DNA of 64,000 nt from Massilia pinisoli (GCF_024753285.1 NZ_JANUGW010000010.1:62001-126000); one strand, 5' to 3'; counted from the first letter of the stretch, positions 1 through 11,010 are shown. A program made the numbers and translations. Notes: generated from the letters alone by a model not told the origin.

Positions 1-2
1 GC

Positions 3-197
3 AAGATCCCGATGTCGGTGCTGGGCCTGCTGCAATACCTGTCGCCGACGATGCAATTCCTGCTGGGCGTGTGGCTGTTCCACGAAGCATTCACGGCAGC
101 CCGCCTCGTCGGCTTCGTGCTGATCTGGCTCGCGCTGGCGCTGTACGCGGCCGAAGGCTTGCTGAACCGGCCGCAGCCGGTGGCCAGGGAGGCCTGA
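3..197 (+). CDS. rarD: RarD-type EamA family permease, C-terminal fragment (5' end outside window)
   Basis: The reading frame is open from the window edge, so only the last ~64 codons are present. The fragment has the end of an EamA/RarD permease: a short segment containing LGLLQYLSPTMQFLLGVWLF, then a final membrane helix (VGFVLIWLALALYAAEG) and a short polar tail. The QYLSPT...FLL...E pattern followed by a last helix is typical of RarD (chloramphenicol-sensitive protein) rather than generic EamA exporters. It should be an inner-membrane drug/metabolite transporter of unknown substrate. The nearest downstream gene, ettA, lies 82 bases away on the same strand. Confidence 0.75.
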   Translation, partial: KIPMSVLGLLQYLSPTMQFLLGVWLFHEAFTAARLVGFVLIWLALALYAAEGLLNRPQPVAREA

Positions 198-279
198 TAT
201 TTTGTGGCGCGGCGCTGCCGGTCGGCGCCGTTCTACAGTATCCTGTCGTCCTTATTTTCAAAATCCAAGCACATTACTA

Positions 280-1947
280 ATGGCCAACTACGTCTACACC
301 ATGAACCGCGTGGGCAAGATCGTCCCACCGAAACGCCAGATCCTGAAGGACATTTCGCTGTCGTTCTTCCCGGGCGCGAAGATCGGCGTGCTGGGCCTGA
401 ACGGCTCCGGTAAATCGACCCTGCTGAAGATCATGGCCGGCATCGACACCGACATCCAGGGCGAAGCGCGCCCGATGCCGGGCCTGAACATCGGCTACCT
501 GCCGCAGGAACCGCAGCTCGATCCGGAAAAAACCGTGCGCCAGGAAGTGGAAAGCGGTCTTGGTGAAGCCTTCGAGGCGCAGGCGAAGCTGGAAGCCGTG
601 TACGCCGCCTATGCCGACGAAGACGCCGATTTCGACGCGCTGGCCAAGGAGCAGGAGCGCCTGGAATCGATCATCGCCGCGTCCGATGGCGGCAACCTGA
701 ACCTGCAGCTGGAAATGGCCGCCGACGCGCTGCGCCTGCCGCCGTGGGATGCGAAGATCGGCGTGCTGTCCGGCGGCGAGAAGCGCCGCGTGGCGCTGTG
801 CAAGCTGCTGCTGTCGAAGCCCGACATGCTGCTCCTCGACGAACCCACCAACCACCTGGACGCCGAATCCGTCGAGTGGCTCGAACAATTCCTGCTGCGT
901 TTCCCGGGCACAGTCGTCGGCATCACCCACGACCGCTACTTCCTCGACAACGCCGCCGAATGGATCCTGGAACTGGACCGCGGCCACGGCATTCCGTGGA
1001 AGGGCAATTATTCGTCCTGGCTGGAGCAGAAGGAAGCGCGCCTGAAGCAGGAAGAGGCGACGGAATCCGCGCGCCAGAAGGCGCTGGCGAAAGAACTGGA
1101 ATGGGCACGCCAGAATCCGAAGGCCCGCCAGGCCAAATCGAAGGCGCGTCTTTCCCGCTTCAACGAACTGTCCGAATACGAATACCAGAAGCGCAACGAG
1201 ACGCAGGAGATCTTCATCCCCGTCGCGGAACGCCTGGGCAATGAAGTCATCGAGTTCAAGAACGTCTCGAAAGCGTTCGGCGACCGCCTGCTGATCGACA
1301 ATCTGTCGTTCACCGTGCCGCCGGGCGCGATCGTCGGCATCATCGGCCCGAACGGCGCCGGTAAGTCGACCCTGTTCCGCATGATCGCGGGCACCGAGCA
1401 GCCGGACAGCGGCGAAGTCGTCATCGGCAAGACGGCGAAGGTGTCGCTCGTCGACCAGTCGCGCGACAGCCTCGCCGCGAACAAGACCGTGTTCGAGGAC
1501 GTCTCCGGCGGTGCCGACATGCTGTCCGTCGGCCGCTTCGAGATGCCGTCGCGCGCCTACCTGGGCCGCTTCAACTTCAAGGGCGCCGACCAGCAGAAAC
1601 TCGTCGGCAACCTGTCCGGCGGTGAACGCGGCCGCCTGCACCTGGCGAAGACCCTGCTCAAGGGCGGCAACGTGCTGCTGCTGGACGAACCGTCGAACGA
1701 CCTGGACGTCGAAACCCTGCGCGCGCTGGAAGACGCGCTGCTGGAATTCGCGGGCAGCGTGATGGTCATCTCGCACGATCGCTGGTTCCTCGACCGCATT
1801 GCCACCCACATCCTCGCATTCGAGGGCGACTCGCAAGTCACCTTCTTCAACGGTAACTACCAGGAGTACGAAGGCGACAAGAAGAAGCGCCTCGGCGAGG
1901 AAGGCGCCAAGCCGAAGCGGATCCGCTACAAGCCGCTCACCAGCTAA
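280..1947 (+). CDS. ettA: Energy-dependent translational throttle protein EttA (ABC-F ATPase)
   Basis: This 555-residue protein has two ABC ATPase domains and no membrane segments, the ABC-F layout. Domain 1 has Walker A GLNGSGKST, signature LSGGEKRR and Walker B LLLDEPTNHLD. Domain 2 has GPNGAGKST, LSGGERGR and LLLDEPSNDLD. The linker between them is rich in charged residues. EttA binds the ribosomal E site and gates entry into elongation according to the ATP/ADP ratio. The ATG at 280 (MANYVYTMNRVGK) was chosen because it is the family's usual start and length; the frame is open further upstream but that extension is not family-like. The gene converges on trxB across a REPIN-like element. 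Confidence 0.95.
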   Translation: MANYVYTMNRVGKIVPPKRQILKDISLSFFPGAKIGVLGLNGSGKSTLLKIMAGIDTDIQGEARPMPGLNIGYLPQEPQLDPEKTVRQEVESGLGEAFEAQAKLEAVYAAYADEDADFDALAKEQERLESIIAASDGGNLNLQLEMAADALRLPPWDAKIGVLSGGEKRRVALCKLLLSKPDMLLLDEPTNHLDAESVEWLEQFLLRFPGTVVGITHDRYFLDNAAEWILELDRGHGIPWKGNYSSWLEQKEARLKQEEATESARQKALAKELEWARQNPKARQAKSKARLSRFNELSEYEYQKRNETQEIFIPVAERLGNEVIEFKNVSKAFGDRLLIDNLSFTVPPGAIVGIIGPNGAGKSTLFRMIAGTEQPDSGEVVIGKTAKVSLVDQSRDSLAANKTVFEDVSGGADMLSVGRFEMPSRAYLGRFNFKGADQQKLVGNLSGGERGRLHLAKTLLKGGNVLLLDEPSNDLDVETLRALEDALLEFAGSVMVISHDRWFLDRIATHILAFEGDSQVTFFNGNYQEYEGDKKKRLGEEGAKPKRIRYKPLTS

Positions 1948-1958
1948 GAACCATCCCA

Positions 1959-2033
1959 GTAGGGTGGGCACCCTGTGCCCACCATGCGCCACTGCGACGC
2001 ATGCGCCTGGTGGGCGGGGGCCACCTACCCTAC
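1959..2033. repeat. REPIN-like element: two inverted REP hairpins
   Basis: Two heads beginning GTAGGGTGGG (1959) and, on the other strand, GTAGGGTAGG (from 2033) face each other. The first forms a perfect 9-bp stem GGTGGGCAC/GTGCCCACC with a 3-base loop (1964-1983 region); the second forms GGTGG/CCACC (2009-2025 region). The centre holds ATGCG...CGCAT, so the whole 75 bp can also fold on itself. This head-to-head pair is the REPIN/BIME layout. It sits between the stop codons of ettA and trxB, where it may act as a two-way terminator. A RAYT transposase at 10419 could be the family that moves such elements; that link is inference. Confidence 0.75.
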
Positions 2034-2068
2034 CAATTCCCGCCTACCGAGACAGGTTCCAAGCAGCT

Positions 2069-4831
<2,763 letters not shown>

Positions 4832-4835
<4 letters not shown>

Positions 4836-5746
4836 GATGCGTAATCTCCTGAAATACTGTGGTGATACTCTTGTCCCGTGCTGTCGATGGCGAAGTACGC
4901 GAGTCCGCCGGCGTCGAGGAACGACAGGCCGTCCTCCTCCTTCAGCATGGCGATGGTCGACACGCTGCCGCCCAGGACGGCCAGCGGCGCCAGCACGCTC
5001 ACCGAACGCCAATACGAGACGGGCATGCCGGTGCGCGGATTCAGCACGTGGCAATAGCGCTTGCCGTCGACGTCGATGAAGCGCTCGTAGTCGCCGCTCG
5101 TCGTCAGCGCGCCGTGGCTCACGGCGATGCTGGCGACGATGCCGTCCACCCGGCGCGGGTCCTGGATGCCGATGCTCCACAGGCGCCCGTCCGGTTGCGG
5201 CCCGATGAAGCGCATGTCGCCGCCGAGGTTCACGTAGCCGTGCCGTACGCCGCGTTCCTGCAGCAGCGCGCAGGCGCGATCGGCCGCGTATTCCTTGCCG
5301 AAGCCGCCGAAATCGATCTCCATGCCTGCGCGCGGCAGGAACACGGCGCCGTCCTCGCGCTGCACGGATGCCCAGTCGACGAGCGCCAGCAACGGCGCCA
5401 GGTCGCGCGCGTGCGGCACGCGCGGCTGGCGGAAGTCCCAGGCGCGGCGCAGCACGCCGGACGTGATGTCGAACAGGCCGCCGCTCACGCGGTACAGATG
5501 GTCCGCGTAGTCGAGCAACTGCGTCGTCTCGTCGTCGCAGTCCACGTGATAGCGGCCGGCTGCCGCGTTGATGTGGCTGACGACGCTGTCGGCGCGGTAG
5601 CGCGAATATGTGCGCTCGACGCGCCGCACTTCCGCGATCGCCGCGAACGCCAGTTCCTCCGCCGTGCTTTCGTCGGGCGCGGCCAGCCGGATGTCGCACC
5701 GGCTGGCCATCGCCTCGAACGGAAAGCGGTAGACCGTGTCTACCAT
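4832..5746 (-). CDS. apbE: FAD:protein FMN transferase ApbE
   Basis: ApbE attaches FMN covalently to Ser/Thr in target motifs of extracytoplasmic proteins, using FAD and Mg2+. The 304-residue protein has family landmarks in order: SGGLFDITSGVLRRAWDFR, the EIDFGGFGKEYAADRA segment (the DLGGIAKGYAVD-like motif), GYVNLGGDMRFIG, and the TTSGDYERFIDVDGKRYCH / NPRTGMPV Mg2+ and FAD region. The start MVDTVYRFPFEAM at 5746 overlaps the DUF3570 stop by 7 bases. No clear signal peptide is seen, so export or anchoring is uncertain. Its place directly after a DUF3570 gene carrying a DxxSGAS sequence suggests that protein as the substrate. Confidence 0.93.
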
Positions 5747-6894
5747 CGCCGCGTCAGTCCGACCTGGAGCATGCGCGCATGCAGCGGCGCCAGTCCCGGA
5801 CTGCCGTCGTGGAACAGGCGCCAGCTGCCGCGCTGCTCGTAACCCTCGACCTTGACGTCGACGGTCCACAGCTTGCCGATCTCGCGCACGACCTTCAGCC
5901 CCGCCGTCACGGCGCCGAAGCCGGACAGGCGCTGGTCCGGCGACGTCAGGCGGTTCGGGTCCGCACCGTTCGAAAAGCCGGGCGGGAACGGCGCGCCAAG
6001 CGAGGCGTCGTACACGGGGTCGTAATAGAAATACGCGGCGCTCTGCGAGTACAGGCGCAGTTCCGGCACGAGACTCCAGCCATCGGCCAGCGGCTGCACG
6101 TATTCGGCCGACAGCGTGTGCGCGCGGATGCGGTACGAGTCGCTGAAGTAGCGGTAGCCGAGCCGCGTCGTGCCGCCCGTGGCGTCGACGTAGTGGTTCC
6201 AGCGCAGCAGCACCGTGTTCTCGCGGCGCGAACGGGGCCGGTTGTCGAACAACTTGTACGGATCGTTGTAGTAGCCGCTGCCGTTCGTGCGCGTGAGCGT
6301 GAGCTGGCCGATGTCGTTCGGCGTCAGCACCCGCGTCACGCCGGCCAGCACGCTGACCGTGCGCTTGTGCTCATCGGCGACGACGTGGTTGACGGGATTG
6401 ATGCTGTCGCGGCTGCCCGCGAGCCCGAACGCCCACGTCGTGTTGTTGTCCTCGCTGGAAACGGTGCCGTTCAGCGACAGCGCGCGCGACACGTAGTCGT
6501 GCTCCGTCGAATACGCGGCGCCGGCCGTCAAGGTGCCGCGCCGGAAGTAGCGCGTGGCGGCGACGTCGCCCGCCTTGCGCTCGTCATGCATGTGCGACGC
6601 GCCGGAGATCGCGGTGTGGTAGCGCGGCGAGGCGCCCGACACGTCGTCCGCCGTCAAGGTGCCCTCGATCGACCAGTCGCTGGCGACGGGTGCCGTCACC
6701 GCGATCGACGGCGAATGCGCGTGGATGCGATCGAGGCCGCTCTGGCGGTCGGCGTAATCGAGATAGCGCAGGCTGATGCTGCCGCCGGCCGGCGGCTCGT
6801 CGGCCAGCGCCTGCACGCCGGGCAGCAGCAGCGCCGCGGCGAGCAGGGATGCCGCCAGCGGCGGCGCGTCGCGTTCCTGAAGAGATGTCGTCAT
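5740..6894 (-). CDS. DUF3570 protein, probable outer-membrane beta barrel with flavinylation-like motif
   Basis: This 384-residue protein has a signal peptide (hydrophobic ASLLAAALLLPGVQALA) followed by alternating amphipathic strands with many Tyr/Arg/Gly residues and a final Trp, as in outer-membrane barrels. The composition and conserved pieces fit DUF3570. Near the N-terminus are two SGAS sequences: DDVSGAS (residues 83-89) and AISGAS (95-100). The first matches the ApbE target pattern DxxSGA(S/T). The gene sits between the DUF4266 lipoprotein (9 bases upstream) and apbE (7-base overlap). No function is established for the family that I know of; an envelope flavoprotein is an inference. 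Confidence 0.8.
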   Translation of the reverse strand: MTTSLQERDAPPLAASLLAAALLLPGVQALADEPPAGGSISLRYLDYADRQSGLDRIHAHSPSIAVTAPVASDWSIEGTLTADDVSGASPRYHTAISGASHMHDERKAGDVAATRYFRRGTLTAGAAYSTEHDYVSRALSLNGTVSSEDNNTTWAFGLAGSRDSINPVNHVVADEHKRTVSVLAGVTRVLTPNDIGQLTLTRTNGSGYYNDPYKLFDNRPRSRRENTVLLRWNHYVDATGGTTRLGYRYFSDSYRIRAHTLSAEYVQPLADGWSLVPELRLYSQSAAYFYYDPVYDASLGAPFPPGFSNGADPNRLTSPDQRLSGFGAVTAGLKVVREIGKLWTVDVKVEGYEQRGSWRLFHDGSPGLAPLHARMLQVGLTRRW

Positions 6895-6903
6895 CTGGCC
6901 TCC

Positions 6904-7113
6904 TCAGTTGCAGCCGCAGCCGCCGCCGCCGACACCCGCACCGCCGGCCGCAGCCTCGCGGCTCGTATAGACGTGGTCCGCGTAGCGCGTCTCGAGCTTG
7001 TCCCCGCCGAACGTCATCTCCGGCCTGGCCAGCTTGCCCTTTTCCCAGGGCTGCACGGTGGCGCAGCCCGCCAGCGCCAGCAGCGCCGGCGCGATCAAAA
7101 CGATGACTTTCAT
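6904..7113 (-). CDS. DUF4266 small lipoprotein with Gly/Cys-rich tail
   Basis: This 69-residue protein begins with a lipoprotein signal (MKVIVLIAPALLALAGC; lipobox LAGC, acylated Cys17), so it should be anchored in the envelope. A short conserved core, QPWEKGKLARPEMTF, follows, then a tail ending GVGGGGCGCN with Cys66 and Cys68. Core and tail fit DUF4266. Its start overlaps the TlpA-like gene's stop by 4 bases, and DUF3570 begins 9 bases after its stop. The paired cysteines could be the redox partner of the neighbouring thioredoxin or bind metal; neither is shown by the sequence alone. Confidence 0.85.
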   Translation of the reverse strand: MKVIVLIAPALLALAGCATVQPWEKGKLARPEMTFGGDKLETRYADHVYTSREAAAGGAGVGGGGCGCN

Positions 7114-7619
7114 TTCACGCCTCCCAGCGCCTTCTGGATCACCTGCTCGAGTTGCGCGCGGTCGGTTTCTTTAAAGCCCGCGTGCTCGTACAACACCTTG
7201 CCGTCCGGCCCGATCAACACGCTGCTCGGCATGCCTCTGATGCCGTACGCGCGCGGCGTGGCGCCGGCCGGATCGAACGCGATCGTGAAGCGCGCCGGCG
7301 TCTCCGCGAGGAAGCGGCGCGCGTCGTCGCTCTTCGCGTCGAGGTTCACGCCGACGACCTGCAGTCCGCGCGCGCCGTAGCGCGCCTGCATCTCGTTCAT
7401 CCACGGGAACGACTGGCGGCACGGACCGCACCACGACGCCCAGAAGTCCACGTAGACGAGCCGACCCTGCAGCTTCGCCAGCTGCACGGCGCCGTCCTTG
7501 CCGGGCAGGTCGAACGACGGGGCCGAGACGCCTTTGTCGAGCGCGGAAGCGGTCGCGGCATCCAGCGCCGCGGCCAGCACCAGCGCCATGCGCAGCACGC
7601 GCATCGTACGAGCGCTCAT
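7110..7619 (-). CDS. Periplasmic TlpA/ResA-like thioredoxin-fold protein
   Basis: A 169-residue protein with an N-terminal signal segment (RVLRMALVLAAALDAATASA) and a thioredoxin fold carrying WCGPC (Cys64 and Cys67) and the cis-Pro region RGMPSSVLIGPDG. This is the AhpC/TSA-like TlpA branch, which reduces or oxidises disulfides in exported proteins and is usually kept reduced by DsbD or CcdA. The start MSARTMRVLR at 7619 overlaps the upstream gene's stop as ATGA. A longer frame starting at 7652 exists but would run into the upstream gene. DsbD, four genes further along, is the likely electron donor. Confidence 0.9.
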   Translation of the reverse strand: MSARTMRVLRMALVLAAALDAATASALDKGVSAPSFDLPGKDGAVQLAKLQGRLVYVDFWASWCGPCRQSFPWMNEMQARYGARGLQVVGVNLDAKSDDARRFLAETPARFTIAFDPAGATPRAYGIRGMPSSVLIGPDGKVLYEHAGFKETDRAQLEQVIQKALGGVK

Positions 7620-9754
7620 TTCGTCACCTCCTTCCGCACGAAGCGACGCCATCCGAGCACGCCGAACGACAGCACGACGAGCAGGGCCAGCACCGGATCG
7701 TTACCGCTCGTGGCGGCGGAGCAGCCACCGCCGCCCGTGTTCTGCATCGTCTGCGCGGTCTGCACATTGCCCTTGCCGGTCAATGCCACGGTCCAGGCAC
7801 CGCCGCCGTCGGCCGCCAGCGCCAGGCTGCCGGTCGCATCGCCCGCACCGACCGGGGTGAAGCGCACGACGACGTCGCAGCTCGCACCCGGCTGCAGGGT
7901 GAACGGCACGGCCGCGCAGCCGGTGGCGTCGGATTGCAGCGCGAACGGCCCCGTGAACGTGGCCGCCGTCACCGTGGCCGCGTTGCCGCCCGTGTTGGTC
8001 AACGTGATGCGATGCGTGGGCGAGGTGCCGTTGACGTCCGCGGCGCCGAAGTCGAACGACTGCGGATTCGTCGTCAGCATCGGCACGGGCACGGCGACGC
8101 CGGTGCCGTTCAGCGCGACGGTGAACTGGCTGCCCGCATCCGTCATCAGCATCAGGGTCGCGGCACGCTGGCCCGCGGCCGTCGGCTTGAAGTCCACGTC
8201 GATGGTGCAGCTGGCCGCTGCGGCGACCGACGCATTGGCCGCACAAGTGCCGCCCAAAACGAAGTCGGATGCCTGCGCGCCGTCGAGCACGAGCGACGAG
8301 ACCTTCATGGCGGCCGTGCCGCTGTTCGACAAGGTGATGGTGTGGACGGCGGCGCTCTTGCCCACCTGCGTGTCCGCGAAGGCGACGGGCCCCGCTTCCG
8401 ACAGCGCGGGTTGCGCGACCGGTGCCGTGGTGCCGGTGCCGGTGATCGTCACCTGCAGCGGCGTCGCGTTCGACGTCACGGCCAGCGTGGCCGCCGCGGC
8501 GCCCGCCGTCGTCGGCGCGAACGACAAGGTCACGGTGCAGTTGGCGCCGACGGCCAGGGTGGTGCCGCAGGTCTGGCTGGCGATAGTGACGCTGGACGCG
8601 CCGGAGACGCCTATGCCGTTCAGCGCGAGCGCCACGTTGCCCGTGTTGGACAGCGTGACCACTTGCGTGGCGGCCGCCGCGCCGATCGTCTGCGAACCGA
8701 AGGCCACGGCCGACGGGCTCGCGCTGACGGCCGGCGCGGGTGCCGACACCGTACCGGACAACGCCACGGACACGGCGCCGTTCGACGCATTCGAGGCGAG
8801 TGCCAGATTGCCGCTGAACGCGCCGCTGGCGGACGAATTCGCCGTCACGGTCACGGTGCAGCTGCCGCCGGCCGGCACGGACGTCGCCGTGCTGCACGTG
8901 CCGCCCAGGCTGAACACGCCGGCGTTCGTGCCGCCGACCGTGATGCTGCTGAAGGTCAGCGCCGCCTGGCCCGAATTGCTGACCGTGACGCTGCGCGCGG
9001 GCGAGGCGGTGCCGCTGACGAGGGCGCCGAAGTCGATGGCGTTCGAGGACAGCGCGACGGTCGCCTGCGGCACGGCGTTACCCGTGCCGGCGAGCGTCAC
9101 GGTGCTGGAGCCGCCGGTGGCGTTGTGCGCGATGACGAGCGATGCGCTGCGCGTGCCGGAGGCGGACGGCGTGAAGCCGACCTGCACGGTGCAGCTGGCG
9201 CTCGCGGCCAGCGACGTGCCGTTGGTGCACGTGCCGCCGCTGATCGAGTAATCGCTGGCGGCCGTGCCGGAGACGCTGATCGTACCCACCGTCAGCGCCG
9301 CGTTGCCCGTGTTGGACAAGGTGGTGGAAAGTGCGCTTGCCGACTGGCCGACCGTGGTGGCGGCGAAACTGAGCGAGGCCGGGCTGACGGACGCCGCCGG
9401 GGCCGCGGTGACGGTCGGATTGCCGATGAACGCGGCGATGTCCGCGAGTTCCGCCGTCGTGAAGCGGCCATTGAACAGCGCACCCATGCCGCCCGTGTTG
9501 GCGCTGATGGCGCTGCTGATCACGCCCGGATTGTTCGCGCCGTTGAGGATGTGGTTGGCGTTCGCGGCGGGCGAGGCGCCGTGGCAAGCGGCGCAGGCAG
9601 TGCCGCCGCCGGTCGGCCCGTTCAGGTAGAGGGTCTTGCCGTTCAATGCGTCGGCCGCGTGCGCGGCGGGTACGCAGGCGAGCAGCGCCAGGATGGGCCA
9701 GGCGCGGCGCACACGGCCCGGCAGGGAAAGTAGATGTCGATGCAGCCCGATCAT
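7616..9754 (-). CDS. Cytochrome c / choice-of-anchor-D repeat protein with C-terminal sorting tail
   Basis: This 712-residue exported protein has a signal peptide (RAWPILALLACVPAAHA), a small cytochrome c-like domain with the heme site CAACH (Cys54, Cys57, His58), and then five ~110-residue immunoglobulin-like repeats with the recurring pattern SFG..VG......TLSNTGN..L of the choice-of-anchor-D/ASH type. The C-terminus is a tripartite sorting signal: GGGGCS (674-679), a hydrophobic stretch after DP (LALLVVLSFGVLGW) and a basic end RRFVRK. That tail resembles the JDVT-CTERM or GlyGly-CTERM class. The adjacent MrtJ-like protease is probably its processing enzyme. It may present a heme or redox centre at the cell envelope. 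Confidence 0.85.
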   Translation of the reverse strand: MIGLHRHLLSLPGRVRRAWPILALLACVPAAHAADALNGKTLYLNGPTGGGTACAACHGASPAANANHILNGANNPGVISSAISANTGGMGALFNGRFTTAELADIAAFIGNPTVTAAPAASVSPASLSFAATTVGQSASALSTTLSNTGNAALTVGTISVSGTAASDYSISGGTCTNGTSLAASASCTVQVGFTPSASGTRSASLVIAHNATGGSSTVTLAGTGNAVPQATVALSSNAIDFGALVSGTASPARSVTVSNSGQAALTFSSITVGGTNAGVFSLGGTCSTATSVPAGGSCTVTVTANSSASGAFSGNLALASNASNGAVSVALSGTVSAPAPAVSASPSAVAFGSQTIGAAAATQVVTLSNTGNVALALNGIGVSGASSVTIASQTCGTTLAVGANCTVTLSFAPTTAGAAAATLAVTSNATPLQVTITGTGTTAPVAQPALSEAGPVAFADTQVGKSAAVHTITLSNSGTAAMKVSSLVLDGAQASDFVLGGTCAANASVAAAASCTIDVDFKPTAAGQRAATLMLMTDAGSQFTVALNGTGVAVPVPMLTTNPQSFDFGAADVNGTSPTHRITLTNTGGNAATVTAATFTGPFALQSDATGCAAVPFTLQPGASCDVVVRFTPVGAGDATGSLALAADGGGAWTVALTGKGNVQTAQTMQNTGGGGCSAATSGNDPVLALLVVLSFGVLGWRRFVRKEVTK

Positions 9755-9772
9755 AGGGACTCCCGGATTCGT

Positions 9773-10153
9773 TCAAAGGACACAGCCCCCAAGGGCCAGT
9801 GCATTCATCCCGCAGTGCGCCAGTGCGCACAGGCGCCAGTCGCGCCGGTGCTGGTACAGCAGCGCCAGCACGAGGCCCGGCGCCAGCACCGACAGCACGG
9901 CGCGCCAGCCGGAGCCGGCATGCAGCAGCGCGAACGCGGCCGCCGACAGTGCCACCGGTGCCGCGCGTGCCCGGCCGTCGGTGCACCGGATCAGCCACTC
10001 CTGCAGTCCCGCGCGCACCACCCACTCCTCCAGCACGGGCGCCAGCAACAGCAGGCGCACCAGCGCGGCGGCGTCGGGGGCGACGACCTGGCCTCGACAG
10101 ACCAGTTGGGACGACAACAAGGCAATCGATGGCGTGAGCGACATGAACGGCAC
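9773..10153 (-). CDS. mrtJ: CPBP-family intramembrane glutamic protease, MrtJ-like sorting enzyme
   Basis: A short (126-residue) polytopic membrane protein with the CPBP/CAAX-protease motifs in order: EEWVVR (Glu42, Glu43, Arg47), FALLH (His78) and HCGMN (His113, Asn117). Small proteases of this family process C-terminal sorting tails, and this one lies 18 bases upstream of a gene encoding such a tail, so it is called as the dedicated MrtJ-type enzyme. The GTG at 10153 opens the frame; the ATG at 10144 (MSLTPSIALL) is an alternative, and neither has a strong ribosome-binding site. It is the first gene of the eight-gene operon. The exact subfamily name is uncertain. Confidence 0.75.
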   Translation of the reverse strand: MPFMSLTPSIALLSSQLVCRGQVVAPDAAALVRLLLLAPVLEEWVVRAGLQEWLIRCTDGRARAAPVALSAAAFALLHAGSGWRAVLSVLAPGLVLALLYQHRRDWRLCALAHCGMNALALGGCVL

Positions 10154-10418
10154 AGTGAACCCGAACGGCGACCGGTAGCGGTTGCTACTGCGGAAATCGT
10201 CCGGTTAATACCTGTCTTTCAGGAAAGGTTCAGTCTGGTTGAAAATAAATTATGGACAGCCGGCGACGTTTGTCACATCCACCACACCGTTTAATTCGCG
10301 GAAATGGATCGTCGTCCGATGGGCATCGTCGGTAGAATCGGCCGATCGACACTCTTCATTCGTGCGCGTTTGCTCCATATCGACATGGCATGGCTGCGCC
10401 GTTTGGCAGACTACGTTC
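10154..10418. other. Divergent intergenic region
   Basis: This stretch separates the redox operon (minus strand) from the RAYT gene (plus strand). It is more AT-rich than its flanks around 10200-10265 and should contain the operon promoter; an AT-rich CATAAT-like sequence on the minus strand near 10250 is a weak -10 candidate. No RNA gene, riboswitch or convincing regulator site is seen, and the open frame running across it from 10239 lacks coding character before 10419. Confidence 0.4.
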
Positions 10419-10952
10419 ATGACTAAATACCGCGACAACCGCGTCCCGGGCGGGACTTTTTTCTTCACGGTGCGCCTGCTCGACCAAGGCAGCACCCTCC
10501 TCACGGACCACTTTCCGGCTTTCGGCGAAGCGATGCGCCAGGCGCGCATCCGCAAGCCGTTCCACGTCGATGCCTGGGTCGTGCTGCCGAACCACGCGCA
10601 CGCGATCTGGACCTTGCCGCCGGGCGACCACGATTGCGCGTCGCGCTGGCGCGCCGTCAAGATCGCGTTTTCCAAGGCGCTGCACAAGACCTTGGGCGAT
10701 GCGGCGGGCGACACCATCTGGGAGCGCCACTACCGCGACTACCGGGTCGGCGACGACGACGACTACGCGCGCCTGATCGATTACGTGCACGGCAACCCGA
10801 TGCGCCACGGCTTTTGCCAGCATCCGGCGGAATGGCCGTGGTCGTCGCTGCACCGCTTCGTCGCGGCCGGCTTCACACCACCCATGGACCCGCTCCCGGG
10901 GCCGCCGTGGCTACCGCGGCCGGAGCAAGGGGGCCGCGTCGTGCGATCGTGA
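10419..10952 (+). CDS. REP-associated tyrosine transposase (RAYT, TnpA_REP)
   Basis: A 177-residue single-domain Y1 transposase related to IS200/IS605 TnpA. It shows the opening segment VPGGTFFFTVRLLD, the metal-binding HuH site in LPNHAHAIW, the WTLPPGD segment, and the helix YVHGNPMRHG with the catalytic Tyr and a following GNP motif; it ends with WPWSSLHRFV. These are RAYT hallmarks. Such genes are single-copy, domesticated transposases linked to REP/REPIN sequences. The start is set at ATG 10419 because upstream codons do not look like the family. It is followed by a terminator that serves the convergent gene. No REP copies directly flank it. Confidence 0.9.
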   Translation: MTKYRDNRVPGGTFFFTVRLLDQGSTLLTDHFPAFGEAMRQARIRKPFHVDAWVVLPNHAHAIWTLPPGDHDCASRWRAVKIAFSKALHKTLGDAAGDTIWERHYRDYRVGDDDDYARLIDYVHGNPMRHGFCQHPAEWPWSSLHRFVAAGFTPPMDPLPGPPWLPRPEQGGRVVRS

Positions 10953-10959
10953 GATATGA

Positions 10960-10981
10960 AAAAAGGGCCCGAAGGCCCTTT
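10960..10981 (-). terminator. Intrinsic terminator for the outer-membrane barrel gene
   Basis: The stem AAAGGGCC/GGCCCTTT with a CGAA loop is followed on the minus strand by a T run, so it ends transcription of the minus-strand gene at 11011-11586. It lies just after the RAYT stop and may also weakly stop plus-strand transcripts. Confidence 0.8.
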
Positions 10982-11010
10982 GCTGTTTCTGCAGATGAAC
11001 TGCGTGGCGC

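Noticed and set aside
277-1992. Long antisense open frame (571 codons) opposite ettA
   Set aside because: A by-product of high GC; the sense frame is a clear ABC-F ATPase with all motifs.
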